This document shows positions 7,285-13,291 of a stretch of 18,569 nucleotides of DNA, piece after piece. Source of the stretch: K189A clade bacterium (GTDB lineage: Bacteria > Pseudomonadota > Gammaproteobacteria > Pseudomonadales > Azotimanducaceae); contig RKSB01000024.1 of the NCBI GenBank assembly GCA_007571095.1, forward strand, positions 1 to 18,569, written 5' to 3'. The notes under the pieces are model-generated. The model had not been told where the DNA came from. It did no database searches and saw nothing but the letters and a program-made list of their open reading frames with translations. A program made the position numbers and the translations under genes. Numbering within the stretch: position 1 is the first letter of the stretch; every line of letters starts with the position of its first letter.

Positions 7285-9591
7285 TCAGGTCGTCCGAATG
7301 ACAAACTCGTCCTCCGCCCGACCGACCACTATGTTACCTGGCGGCTGGTCTTCGCTGATCTTGTCCAGAATAAACTCGGCCAGCTTTGGACGAATGGAGC
7401 GGGCGATGATGCGGTCAAGAAAACGGGCACCCTGAGGTGTTGCCTTGACCTGATCGGTCAACCACCCGCGCACGCTGCCGTCAAAGGTCAGGGTACAACG
7501 GTGCGAGGCTTCATAGGTTTCACTCAGGCGATCCAGACGCATACCGGCAATCATGCCCAGCGTCTCCTCTCCGAGTGGCCAGTAAGGCACCAGCTGCAGA
7601 CGACCGATAAAGGCCTGAGGAAAGTAATCTGCCAGAGATCTGCTGAGTTCTTGCTGAAACTCCTCTTCCGGCGGCTGCATATCAGAGGCGGCAGCCTTTT
7701 CTACCACCGTATCGCCAGCATTCGATGTGAGTATGATAAGGGCGTTGGAGAAGTCGGCTTCGATGCCCTCAGCGTCTTCCATCCAGCCTCGATCCAGCAC
7801 CTGATAAAGCATCTCTATGATGTCGCCGTGGGCCTTTTCAATTTCATCAAGCAGGACAACGCTGTAAGGCGTACGTCGAATACCTTCGGTCAGCACACCG
7901 CCTTCACCATAACCTACATAGCCCGCCGGAGCACCTTTAAGCCCCGAAACCGTGTGCGCTTCCTGGTACTCGGACATGTTGATCGTCAGAATTCGGCCAC
8001 CGAAAAGCACATCGGCAATGGCCAGGGCTGTCTCCGTTTTACCGACACCGGAAGGTCCACAGAACATCAGGGCTCCGACCGGCCGGCGGCGATCCGACAG
8101 TCCAGCCAGATAGGCTCTGGCCTGAGCGGCACACAGAGACAGGGCGGAATCCTGACCAACAACCCTCTCGCGCAGGGTATCTTCAAGCCGAGCAGCCATT
8201 TTGCCGACATCGGACAGCATGCTGCCAATAGGCACTCCGGTCAGGTTCGATACCACAGAACCCACATCGTCCTCGACAACCTGAACTACAGGTGCCTTTG
8301 CTTCTTCAGATTCTTTTTCGCCGTCTTCCGATGCTTGCGGGACTTCGACATTGGCTTCCATTCTGGCTTTGGCGCAAGCCGAGTCAAGAACCACAATCGC
8401 CTTGTCGGGCAACTGTCGGCCGACCATGTATCGTCTGGAAAGCGAGACCGCCGACTCCAGCACATTTTCACCAAAGGTAATATGGTGATGACCGGCCAGA
8501 GTGGGAGCGATACCTTCAACAACCTTCAGGGCTTCTGCGTCATCAGGCTCCTGAATGCGAACAGGTGCGATCCGCCGGGCCAGACCGGCATCCGGTTCAA
8601 TGTAGCGTCGCCACTCGCGCCAGCCACAGGCACCCAGAATTCGTACATCGCCACCACTTAGCACACTGCGCAAAGCGTCAGCACCAGAACTCTGGTCGCC
8701 AAACAGCAGGTGAAGGTCATCCATAAAAAGGATCATTCCGCAGCCTTCAACCTCCTTGATGATCCCCTGAAAACGCTCCTCCAGAGCACCTCGAACCATG
8801 GCACCCGCTCTCAATTTGGATATATCGAGCGACCAGATGGACGCACCGTGAAGAGCAGCGGGAACAATGTCTTTTCCGTGTGCTACCGCATCGATGAATC
8901 CCAGACAGCAGGCGGACTTTCCAACACCGGCTTCACCGACGACAGCAACCGAGTTTTGTCGCCGGCGCAACAGGATGGATGAAGCGGCCTGCATTTGCGT
9001 TTCAAAGCCAATCACCGGATCAAGCTTGCCCTCTTTTGCCAGAGCGATCATATCCTGGCCGTAACGAGACAATTCAGGAAACTCGGCACTGGTAGCAGCA
9101 GCTTCAGAGCCGTCGGCGGCAGCGGCAGACGGACGACTGCCAGCCATGGCAAGGCTGGCGACATCCAGACGGTCAAAACCAGACAAGGCGCCGACCAGAC
9201 GAGGCCAGGATTCGCCTTTTCTGGCGATGGTTTCAAAAAACCTGACGGGGGCAACGCTGGCATCGCCATATTCATCAAATGCCAACGCCCATGCCTCACG
9301 CAACAAATGTGCCAGCGACTCATCAAATGAAGGCAGGGCACCGGCCATACCTTTTCGCGATTCCCTTGAGACCAGGTCGGCCAGAGTAGACTCGACGGAC
9401 GGAGAGTCCGCACCGGCATCATCCAGCATTTTCATCAGGGATTGACCCACCGACCGATCTCGTAATAATTCCAGCAGGAACAGTTCGATACTGATGCTGC
9501 CGCGACCATCTCTCGCAGCCTTGTCTGCCGTCGAATGCAGGACTCGACGAGAGTCGGCATTCAGGTGTTCGTAAAGTTTACGTAAGTTCAA
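7285..9591 (-). CDS. tssH: T6SS sheath-recycling AAA+ ATPase ClpV (TssH), lacking the middle domain
   Basis: ClpV extracts contracted TssB-TssC sheath so that its subunits can be reused. The order is: a Clp N domain (about 1-150); an Ala/Ser-rich linker; a first AAA+ domain with Walker A GEAGVGKS (219-226), pore-loop region RAGAMVRG, Walker B ILFMDD (287-292) and an arginine-finger segment DAGLARR; then a second AAA+ domain with Walker A GPSGVGKT (512-519), pore loop GYVGYGEGG and Walker B VVLLDE (578-583). Two things are odd. First, between the LPDKAIVVLDSACAKARM segment (about 394-411) and the start of the second ring (DVGSVVSNLTGVPIG, about 442-456) there are only about 30 acidic residues, where ClpV and ClpB have a coiled-coil middle domain of about 100 or more. 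Second, the usual Asp-Glu of the first Walker B is Asp-Asp. The protein is therefore short (768 residues against roughly 850-900). The start is TTG 9591, supported by AAAGGAG six bases upstream. Confidence 0.95.
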   Translation of the reverse strand: MNLRKLYEHLNADSRRVLHSTADKAARDGRGSISIELFLLELLRDRSVGQSLMKMLDDAGADSPSVESTLADLVSRESRKGMAGALPSFDESLAHLLREAWALAFDEYGDASVAPVRFFETIARKGESWPRLVGALSGFDRLDVASLAMAGSRPSAAAADGSEAAATSAEFPELSRYGQDMIALAKEGKLDPVIGFETQMQAASSILLRRRQNSVAVVGEAGVGKSACCLGFIDAVAHGKDIVPAALHGASIWSLDISKLRAGAMVRGALEERFQGIIKEVEGCGMILFMDDLHLLFGDQSSGADALRSVLSGGDVRILGACGWREWRRYIEPDAGLARRIAPVRIQEPDDAEALKVVEGIAPTLAGHHHITFGENVLESAVSLSRRYMVGRQLPDKAIVVLDSACAKARMEANVEVPQASEDGEKESEEAKAPVVQVVEDDVGSVVSNLTGVPIGSMLSDVGKMAARLEDTLRERVVGQDSALSLCAAQARAYLAGLSDRRRPVGALMFCGPSGVGKTETALAIADVLFGGRILTINMSEYQEAHTVSGLKGAPAGYVGYGEGGVLTEGIRRTPYSVVLLDEIEKAHGDIIEMLYQVLDRGWMEDAEGIEADFSNALIILTSNAGDTVVEKAAASDMQPPEEEFQQELSRSLADYFPQAFIGRLQLVPYWPLGEETLGMIAGMRLDRLSETYEASHRCTLTFDGSVRGWLTDQVKATPQGARFLDRIIARSIRPKLAEFILDKISEDQPPGNIVVGRAEDEFVIRTT

Positions 9592-9597
9592 GATATC

Positions 9598-9604
9598 TCC
9601 TTTT
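9598..9604 (-). promoter_or_regulatory. Ribosome binding site fixing the TTG start of clpV
   Basis: Read on the minus strand this is AAAGGAG, six bases before the TTG at 9591. No ATG or GTG with comparable support is in frame nearby, so it decides a non-standard start codon. TTG starts often limit translation, which may keep ClpV low relative to the sheath. Confidence 0.7.
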
Positions 9605-9698
9605 TGGAAAAACAGGAAAACGGCAACAAGTGCCCAGTTCTGCTACTGATAACAAAACCCGAAACCCATGCCATTTCAAAGCAACCGAGAGTTCGACA

Positions 9699-9727
9699 AT
9701 ACTAAAACAACTGCCATCTTATTGCAA
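9699..9727 (-). promoter_or_regulatory. Candidate sigma70 promoter of the clpV operon
   Basis: On the minus strand the -35 is TTGCAA (9722-9727), then exactly 17 bases, then a -10 of TAGTAT (9699-9704). The last part of the spacer and the -10 read TGTTTTAGTAT, almost the same as TGTTTTAGAAT and TGTTTTAAACT at the two tssB promoters, which also have 17-base spacers. The leader to the TTG start would be about 100 bases. The 51-base repeats begin just upstream of the -35. Confidence 0.5.
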
Positions 9728-9739
9728 CCGAATATCAGA

Positions 9740-9841
9740 CAAAATTCGGCAGGCAGTCTGGGTTCTGTGCAGACTTGACGCTTCAAGTTTCAAAATCCGG
9801 CAAACAGTCTGGGTTCTGTGCAGACTTGACGCATCAAATTT
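9740..9841. repeat. Two 51-base tandem repeats with internal inverted repeats
   Basis: Copy one is 9740-9790 and copy two is 9791-9841, directly adjacent. They differ at only a few positions and share an identical core of 28 bases. Each core has the inverted repeat AGTCTG, nine bases, CAGACT (9755-9775 and 9806-9826), immediately followed by a second one, TTGA, four bases, TCAA. In copy one the second extends to ACTTGA-CGCT-TCAAGT (9773-9788). Such paired dyads look like protein-binding sites. They sit at roughly -48 to -150 relative to the predicted clpV start site and 45 bases before the plus-strand gene. No third copy was noticed elsewhere in the window. Confidence 0.9.
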
Positions 9842-9885
9842 AATGACTGCGAAATCCGAAGCCTTCTGCGTTATCATCACGACCA

Positions 9886-10413
9886 GTGAGTAAAAACAAG
9901 ACCGTTTCAGCCTCAATGATTGCACGTTTGCCCCCAAATAACTCCCAGCCAGACGAAATGAGGAGAATTCGGCTTTCGCAGTGGGCACGCAACCAGGGTA
10001 TTGCGCGCATCACAGCCTATCGCATGTTGAAGCGCGGTGTTCTCCCTGTACCCTCAGAAAGATCCCCCACAGGACGGTGGTATGTTCTTTTGCCTAACCA
10101 GAAAGAAGTTGGCAAAACAGTCATCTATGCCAGAGCCAATCCAGAGTACCAGCAGGTCGAAAGCATCAACAGACAGGTCGCAGGCCTGGCGGAATGGGCC
10201 GCCATCACCAACCGGACAGTATTTACAGTCGTTCGCGAAATAGCCGACCCGAGACACGGACCCATGCCAAGGCTGGAAAGGCTCCTGATAGACACCCAGA
10301 TCACGGAAATCCTTATCGAGAGCCCTTCAATCGTCGGAATATGCCAGTACTCGCTACTGGTGGCGGCCCTGACTCCCCAGGGCCGCCGAATCACTCCGAA
10401 GAACAGTAACTGA
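9886..10413 (+). CDS. IS607-type serine recombinase-like protein, catalytic residues lost; possible T6SS regulator
   Basis: The protein resembles TnpA of IS607-family elements, made of a MerR-like DNA-binding domain and a serine resolvase domain. The helix-turn-helix start is visible at about residues 28-54 (IRLSQWARNQGIARITAYRM, then LKRGVLPVP). The resolvase domain follows at about 77-170. Family members have Tyr-Ala-Arg-Val-Ser around the catalytic serine; here it is YARANPEYQ (81-89), with Asn in place of Ser. The later Asp-Arg-Leu-x-Arg motif is replaced by PSIVGI (147-152). The protein also stops soon after QGRRI, without the usual C-terminal part. It should therefore bind DNA but not recombine it. 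The frame opens at GTG 9886 with no clear Shine-Dalgarno. Homology would favour the ATG at 9958, so the first 24 residues are uncertain. It is divergent from clpV and convergent with tssC. I infer a regulator; a decaying transposase relic is the alternative, but the frame is intact. Confidence 0.72.
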   Translation: MSKNKTVSASMIARLPPNNSQPDEMRRIRLSQWARNQGIARITAYRMLKRGVLPVPSERSPTGRWYVLLPNQKEVGKTVIYARANPEYQQVESINRQVAGLAEWAAITNRTVFTVVREIADPRHGPMPRLERLLIDTQITEILIESPSIVGICQYSLLVAALTPQGRRITPKNSN

Positions 10414-10433
10414 AAACTTTTTGCTACTGTTCT
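10400..10433. terminator. Hairpin between convergent recombinase-like gene and tssC
   Basis: A perfect nine-base inverted repeat, AGAACAGTA (10400-10408) and TACTGTTCT (10425-10433), flanks a 16-base loop that includes AAAACTTTTT. It covers the last codons and stop of the plus-strand gene and ends nine bases before the tssC stop. Its place between two converging genes suggests a two-way terminator. The stem is AT-rich and has no clean T-run after it, so it may be weak. Confidence 0.45.
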
Positions 10434-10442
10434 GAAGAGACC

Positions 10443-11912
10443 TCAGGCCGGAGTCGGCAGTTCGGCAACCAGCCGCAGAGAAGCGGTCAGTTCCTCTAAC
10501 TGGAAGTGTGGCCGCAAGTGGGCCACGGCAGTATAGGAACCAGGCTTGCCGGCGACTTCCTTGACCTGAACTCGCGCTTCCCGTAAAGGAAAACGCGCCT
10601 TGGTCGCATGCGAGGCCATGTCATCGGAAGTTACATACTGGGCGATCCAGTTATTCAGGAACTGCTCGATAGAGTCCTTGCTGGTAAAACCACCAACCTT
10701 GTCGCGCATGATCGACTTCAGATAGTGCGCAAAACGGGAGGTTGCCAGAATGTAAGGCAGGCTGGCTGACAAACGAGCGTTGGCGTTTGCCTCCTCTTCG
10801 ACGTACTTCTGCGGCCGATTGACGGTAGAGCCCGACATAACGACGGCATAGTCGGTATTCCGAGCGTGACAGAGGCTGATAATCCCCTGATCAGAAAGCT
10901 CCTTTTCCCGGCGATCCGTGATAGTCGTTTCGGTCGGACACTTGGTAATCTTCGACCCGGACAGGGAAGCGAAGCTGTGCAGAGGCAGGCCGGCGACCTT
11001 GCCGCCGCTCTCCGTACCTCTTATCGCCGAAGGCCATCCGTATTCCGAGAAGGACTTCATGATCAGGTCACCCATTGCCCAGGCAGAAGGTGCCCAGAGG
11101 TATTTGTCATGCTCCTGACCGTTAACATCCTCGGTAAACTCCATGTCCTCAACCGGAGACGTATCCGGGCCCCAGGGCTGTCTGACCAGAGTTCGAGGTG
11201 CGGTCAGCACCAGATACCGAGAGTCTGCACTGTCGCGAAGGGAGTTCCACGCTGCCATTTCGCTTGATGTGAAGATTTTTGCGATATCAATGGGCCGGTC
11301 CAGCTCGGTGAAGCTGTCGAGGTCCAGCAAAGCGGGGGCAGCCGAGGTGATAAAGGGAGCATGTGCCATAGACGCAACAGCGGACATGTCTCTCAGAAAC
11401 TGAATGTCCTGCGGCGACCGTCCAAACTCCATATCGCCAATGATCATTGAGTAGGGAGAACCGCCGAGGGTGCCATACTCGTTTTCATACACGCTCTTGA
11501 AGAAATGGGACTGGTCAAAGCCTGGTGCTCTGGCAAAATCCTTGGCAATCTCCTTGCGTTGGCAGTTGAAAACCCGAACCATCAAAGAGCTTGACAGTTC
11601 GTTGCCGGCGATAAGCTTGTCCAGGCTACGCCAACTGGCTTCAAGCTCCTGAAACTTGTCCTCGTGCAATACCTCGTTGACCTGAGCGGCTATCAGTTGA
11701 TCGAGGGCTGCAATGCGCTCGGTAAGCATCCGCTTGGCGTTGCCATCAACCGTGGTACCGGCTTTGGCTGCCTCTTCAATGAACCCCTGCAACATGGATC
11801 GGGCACCATCGATCTGGTGCTCGTCCCGAACGAGACGTCCTTCCTGAAAGATCTGATCCAGAATAGTATCTGGCTGCTCCTGTTGAGCTTGCTGTTTCTG
11901 TTCTTCCGCCAC
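10443..11912 (-). CDS. tssC: T6SS contractile sheath large subunit TssC (VipB)
   Basis: TssC pairs with TssB to form the contractile sheath around the Hcp tube. Family features include LDQLIAAQVNEVLHEDKFQE with the nearby SWRSLDKLI, PYSMIIGDMEFG, the APFITSAAP segment, and FTSKDSIEQFLNNWIAQYV near the C-terminus. The total of 489 residues is typical. The open frame extends eleven codons further upstream to a GTG at 11945, but I chose the GTG at 11912. It gives the usual MAEEQ-type start, sits one base after the tssB stop, and has GGGGAGG nine bases before it (11922-11928). The gap of one base means tight translational linkage with tssB, as expected for subunits needed in equal amounts. The final codons lie nine bases from a convergent hairpin, which may end the tssBC transcript. 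Confidence 0.97.
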   Translation of the reverse strand: MAEEQKQQAQQEQPDTILDQIFQEGRLVRDEHQIDGARSMLQGFIEEAAKAGTTVDGNAKRMLTERIAALDQLIAAQVNEVLHEDKFQELEASWRSLDKLIAGNELSSSLMVRVFNCQRKEIAKDFARAPGFDQSHFFKSVYENEYGTLGGSPYSMIIGDMEFGRSPQDIQFLRDMSAVASMAHAPFITSAAPALLDLDSFTELDRPIDIAKIFTSSEMAAWNSLRDSADSRYLVLTAPRTLVRQPWGPDTSPVEDMEFTEDVNGQEHDKYLWAPSAWAMGDLIMKSFSEYGWPSAIRGTESGGKVAGLPLHSFASLSGSKITKCPTETTITDRREKELSDQGIISLCHARNTDYAVVMSGSTVNRPQKYVEEEANANARLSASLPYILATSRFAHYLKSIMRDKVGGFTSKDSIEQFLNNWIAQYVTSDDMASHATKARFPLREARVQVKEVAGKPGSYTAVAHLRPHFQLEELTASLRLVAELPTPA

Positions 11913-11913
11913 T

Positions 11914-12438
11914 TTATGAATCCTCCCCAGAATCTTCGCCTTCACCTATATCAAGCTCTTTCTTGAGCTGCTCCTGCTTGTCGCTGTCTTGAAGCACCTC
12001 GCCCAGAATACCGTCCAGCTTGTCGTTGGCCTCAACCTTGCTGTACAGGTCAGCCAGCTTGCGTCTGGCTTCCAGCAATTTTCTGGTTTGAGGCAACTGG
12101 GCTGCTACACCCAGAGGAGAGAAGTCGTCCATGGACTGAAAGTCCAGAGAAACGGCCAGTTCAGAGTCCTCCTCACCCGAAATCTTGTCATCAACAGAGA
12201 ATTCGAGCTTGGGTGCTACCCGTTTCATGAAACGGTCAACACCGCCCTGCTCAACCTCAACAAACTCGCGTTTGTTGTATTCAACCGGGTCTGCGTTGTC
12301 CCCGGACAAGTTAGAGATCACACCAACGACCATGGGTAGCTCACGGGAAGTGGTCGCACCCCCGTCCTCCACATCGTAAGTGATCTGAACCCGAGGTGGG
12401 CGCACTTTTCCAACTTTCTTTTGACTAGAATCAGACAT
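11914..12438 (-). CDS. tssB: T6SS contractile sheath small subunit TssB (VipA)
   Basis: TssB is the small sheath protein. The protein has the classic order: RPPRVQITYDVEDGGA (about 13-28), ELPMVVGVISNLSG (33-46), then KREFVEVEQGGVDRFMKRVAPKL, and a helical end with LPQTRKLLEARRKLADLYSKV. The last 30 residues are very acidic. The length of 174 residues is normal. The ATG at 12438 has GGGAG nine bases upstream. Transcription probably starts from one or both promoter-like sites in the 79-base repeats, giving a leader of about 155 to 235 bases. The tssB-tssC pair is separated from clpV by a convergent gene, so sheath genes and clpV belong to different transcripts. Confidence 0.97.
   Translation of the reverse strand: MSDSSQKKVGKVRPPRVQITYDVEDGGATTSRELPMVVGVISNLSGDNADPVEYNKREFVEVEQGGVDRFMKRVAPKLEFSVDDKISGEEDSELAVSLDFQSMDDFSPLGVAAQLPQTRKLLEARRKLADLYSKVEANDKLDGILGEVLQDSDKQEQLKKELDIGEGEDSGEDS
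11922..11928 (-). promoter_or_regulatory. Ribosome binding site fixing the GTG start of tssC
   Basis: On the minus strand this reads GGGGAGG, nine bases before the GTG at 11912, and it lies inside the last codons of tssB. It selects this start over the upstream in-frame GTG at 11945 and implies that tssB translation clears the site for tssC. Confidence 0.75.
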
Positions 12439-12601
12439 GAACCAAATCTCCCTGTGTGGTCATAAACTAGAGGATAGCCAACTCACTTATTGAAAGCGGT
12501 TGACGGACGGCAGTACCTTACGCAAGATTTTTGAGTTCGGGAAGCATAAAAAGTTCCTAAACAAAACATCTTTAGATATATTGAACTCGAATCCGTCCCT
12601 A

Positions 12602-12630
12602 ATTCTAAAACAGGTGAAAGAAAAAGGCAA
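12602..12630 (-). promoter_or_regulatory. Candidate sigma70 promoter of tssBC, proximal copy
   Basis: On the minus strand the -35 is TTGCCT (12625-12630), the spacer is 17 bases, and the -10 is TAGAAT (12602-12607). The end of the spacer reads TGTTT, as at the distal copy and at the clpV promoter. This is the better match of the two tssB candidates. Confidence 0.5.
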
Positions 12631-12680
12631 GAAAAAAATGCAACCGAACACCAGAAACACCGAACTCGAGTCGGTCCTTC

Positions 12681-12709
12681 AGTTTAAAACAGGTGAAAGA
12701 AAAAAGCAA
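12681..12709 (-). promoter_or_regulatory. Candidate sigma70 promoter of tssBC, distal copy
   Basis: On the minus strand the -35 is TTGCTT (12704-12709), the spacer is 17 bases, and the -10 is TAAACT (12681-12686). It is the duplicate of the proximal site, 79 bases upstream, with the spacer fully conserved. The -10 is weaker, so it may be secondary or serve as a binding site only. Confidence 0.4.
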
Positions 12710-12780
12710 GAGGAAAATGCAACCAGCCACTCGAAAGAGTCTTGTCAAATGAACTGGCCAAGGATAGGGAAATTAACGTC

Positions 12781-13275
12781 ATGAACCCACTTGAACAGGC
12801 AATCATTCTCGAATGGTCGAAAGACAGCAAGCGACTGACCGACGGTCGTGTCGTCGAATCAGGTAACGGCTGTCTGTTTAAGCCGGAAGCTCAGGATCGA
12901 GTTCTGGTGATGACCACAGGCAGTGAAACGAGAGTGGTGCTGGTGGCCATTCTGGAACGTCAAGACTCGGCAATGCCGATGACTCTGGAATGCCCTGAAG
13001 GCATGCGGCTGCAAACAAACCTGCTGAAAATGGATGCAACCAAAATGCAGATCAATACAACCCATCTGTTGTCCGCCAGCCAGCATCACTGCCTCGTTGA
13101 AGGCACGCATACAGAAACATCCAGGTTGAAGGTTACCCAGTCCGACTCGATAGTCAGGGAAGTGGGCAGCCTAGAGGACAGGGTTGGCGGAACCCTGTTT
13201 CAGCGAATGAGTAACTGGCTGTCTACCACGGCTACAGATGTCCGCATGAAGGCCAAGTCTTTTCTGTTTGAGTAA
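12781..13275 (+). CDS. DUF3540-like T6SS accessory protein, probably shortened at the C-terminus
   Basis: The 164-residue product resembles DUF3540 proteins, which are found in T6SS loci near PAAR-like, DUF2169 and effector genes; their exact role is unknown. The best segment is at about 37-62, NGCLFKPEAQDRVLVM then ETRVVLVAILERQDSA, matching the family's Cys-Leu-Leu-x-Pro-x-x-Gly-Asp-Arg-Val-Leu and Val-Leu-Ala-Val-Leu-Glu-Arg. It is followed by a repetitive beta-rich stretch and then a helical one (about 118-150). DUF3540 proteins I know of run about 200 residues and continue to a short Gly-x-x-Ile-His-Leu-Gly end. This one stops at KAKSFLFE, just where the gene-free stretch begins. The ATG at 12781 was chosen over an upstream in-frame TTG, as GGGA lies about ten bases before it. 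It is divergent from tssB. Neither a PAAR nor a DUF2169 gene is next to it. Confidence 0.6.
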   Translation: MNPLEQAIILEWSKDSKRLTDGRVVESGNGCLFKPEAQDRVLVMTTGSETRVVLVAILERQDSAMPMTLECPEGMRLQTNLLKMDATKMQINTTHLLSASQHHCLVEGTHTETSRLKVTQSDSIVREVGSLEDRVGGTLFQRMSNWLSTTATDVRMKAKSFLFE

Positions 13276-13291
13276 ACCCTGTACAGGGTTT
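13274..13291. terminator. 18-base perfect palindrome at the end of the DUF3540-like gene
   Basis: AAACCCTGTACAGGGTTT is a perfect palindrome that begins inside the TAA stop codon. As RNA it forms a seven-base stem with a GUAC loop, and the right arm ends in UUU, so it may terminate the plus-strand transcript. It lacks a longer T-run. A dimeric protein-binding site is equally possible. Confidence 0.5.

Larger units (their letters stand above)
9592..9885. other. Divergent control region between clpV and the recombinase-like gene
   Basis: This AT-rich gap of 294 bases holds no believable gene. On the side toward clpV it has a ribosome site and a promoter-like pair (9699-9727). GCAACCGA occurs twice, at 9681-9688 and 9724-9731, and once more in the tssB control region at 12640-12647. 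Two 51-base tandem repeats fill 9740-9841. I see no convincing promoter or Shine-Dalgarno sequence for the plus-strand gene. Short open frames on both strands here are products of the repeat, whose 51-base period is a multiple of three. Confidence 0.75.
12583..12740. repeat. Two 79-base tandem repeats upstream of tssB
   Basis: Copy one is 12583-12661 and copy two is 12662-12740, adjacent. Both begin GAACTCGA, then share a TAAAACAGGTGAAAGAAAAA block, a GCAAGA block and ATGCAACC near the end. They have diverged more at their starts than in these blocks. Each copy carries one promoter-like pair reading toward tssB, so the duplication doubled the promoter. At the junction, CCGAACTCGAGTCGG (12660-12674) is palindromic apart from one extra A. 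Confidence 0.85.
12439..12780. other. Divergent control region between tssB and the DUF3540-like gene
   Basis: This is an AT-rich gap of 342 bases. It holds a 79-base tandem duplication (12583-12740), two promoter-like sites toward tssB, and a leader of over 140 bases with no other gene. A plus-strand open frame of 94 codons (12500-12784) spans the repeat but has no ribosome site and a low-complexity Lys/Asn-rich product, so I do not call it. A GG, ten bases, GC spacing on the minus strand (12544-12557) gives only a weak hint of a sigma54 site. Confidence 0.75.

Noticed and set aside
6916..8661. 581-codon open frame on the plus strand opposite clpV and tssJ
   Set aside because: It lies wholly antisense to strongly recognised genes, has no ribosome site, and its product (rich in His, Arg and Gln, no domain) is typical of antisense shadows in GC-biased DNA.
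9740..9841. CRISPR array
   Set aside because: Only two copies, directly adjacent, with no spacers and no cas genes.
9719..9988. 89-codon minus-strand open frame over the 51-base repeats
   Set aside because: The repeated 17-residue unit is simply the DNA repeat translated. It overlaps the start of the recombinase-like gene and covers the clpV -35, with no ribosome site.
12544..12557. Sigma54 promoter before tssB
   Set aside because: The GG and GC are correctly spaced, but the rest of the site is a poor match and no enhancer-binding activator gene is in the window. The sigma70-type pairs fit better.
12500..12784. 94-codon plus-strand open frame in the tssB control region
   Set aside because: It runs through the 79-base repeats, the product is low-complexity, and the frame shifts between the copies because 79 is not a multiple of three.
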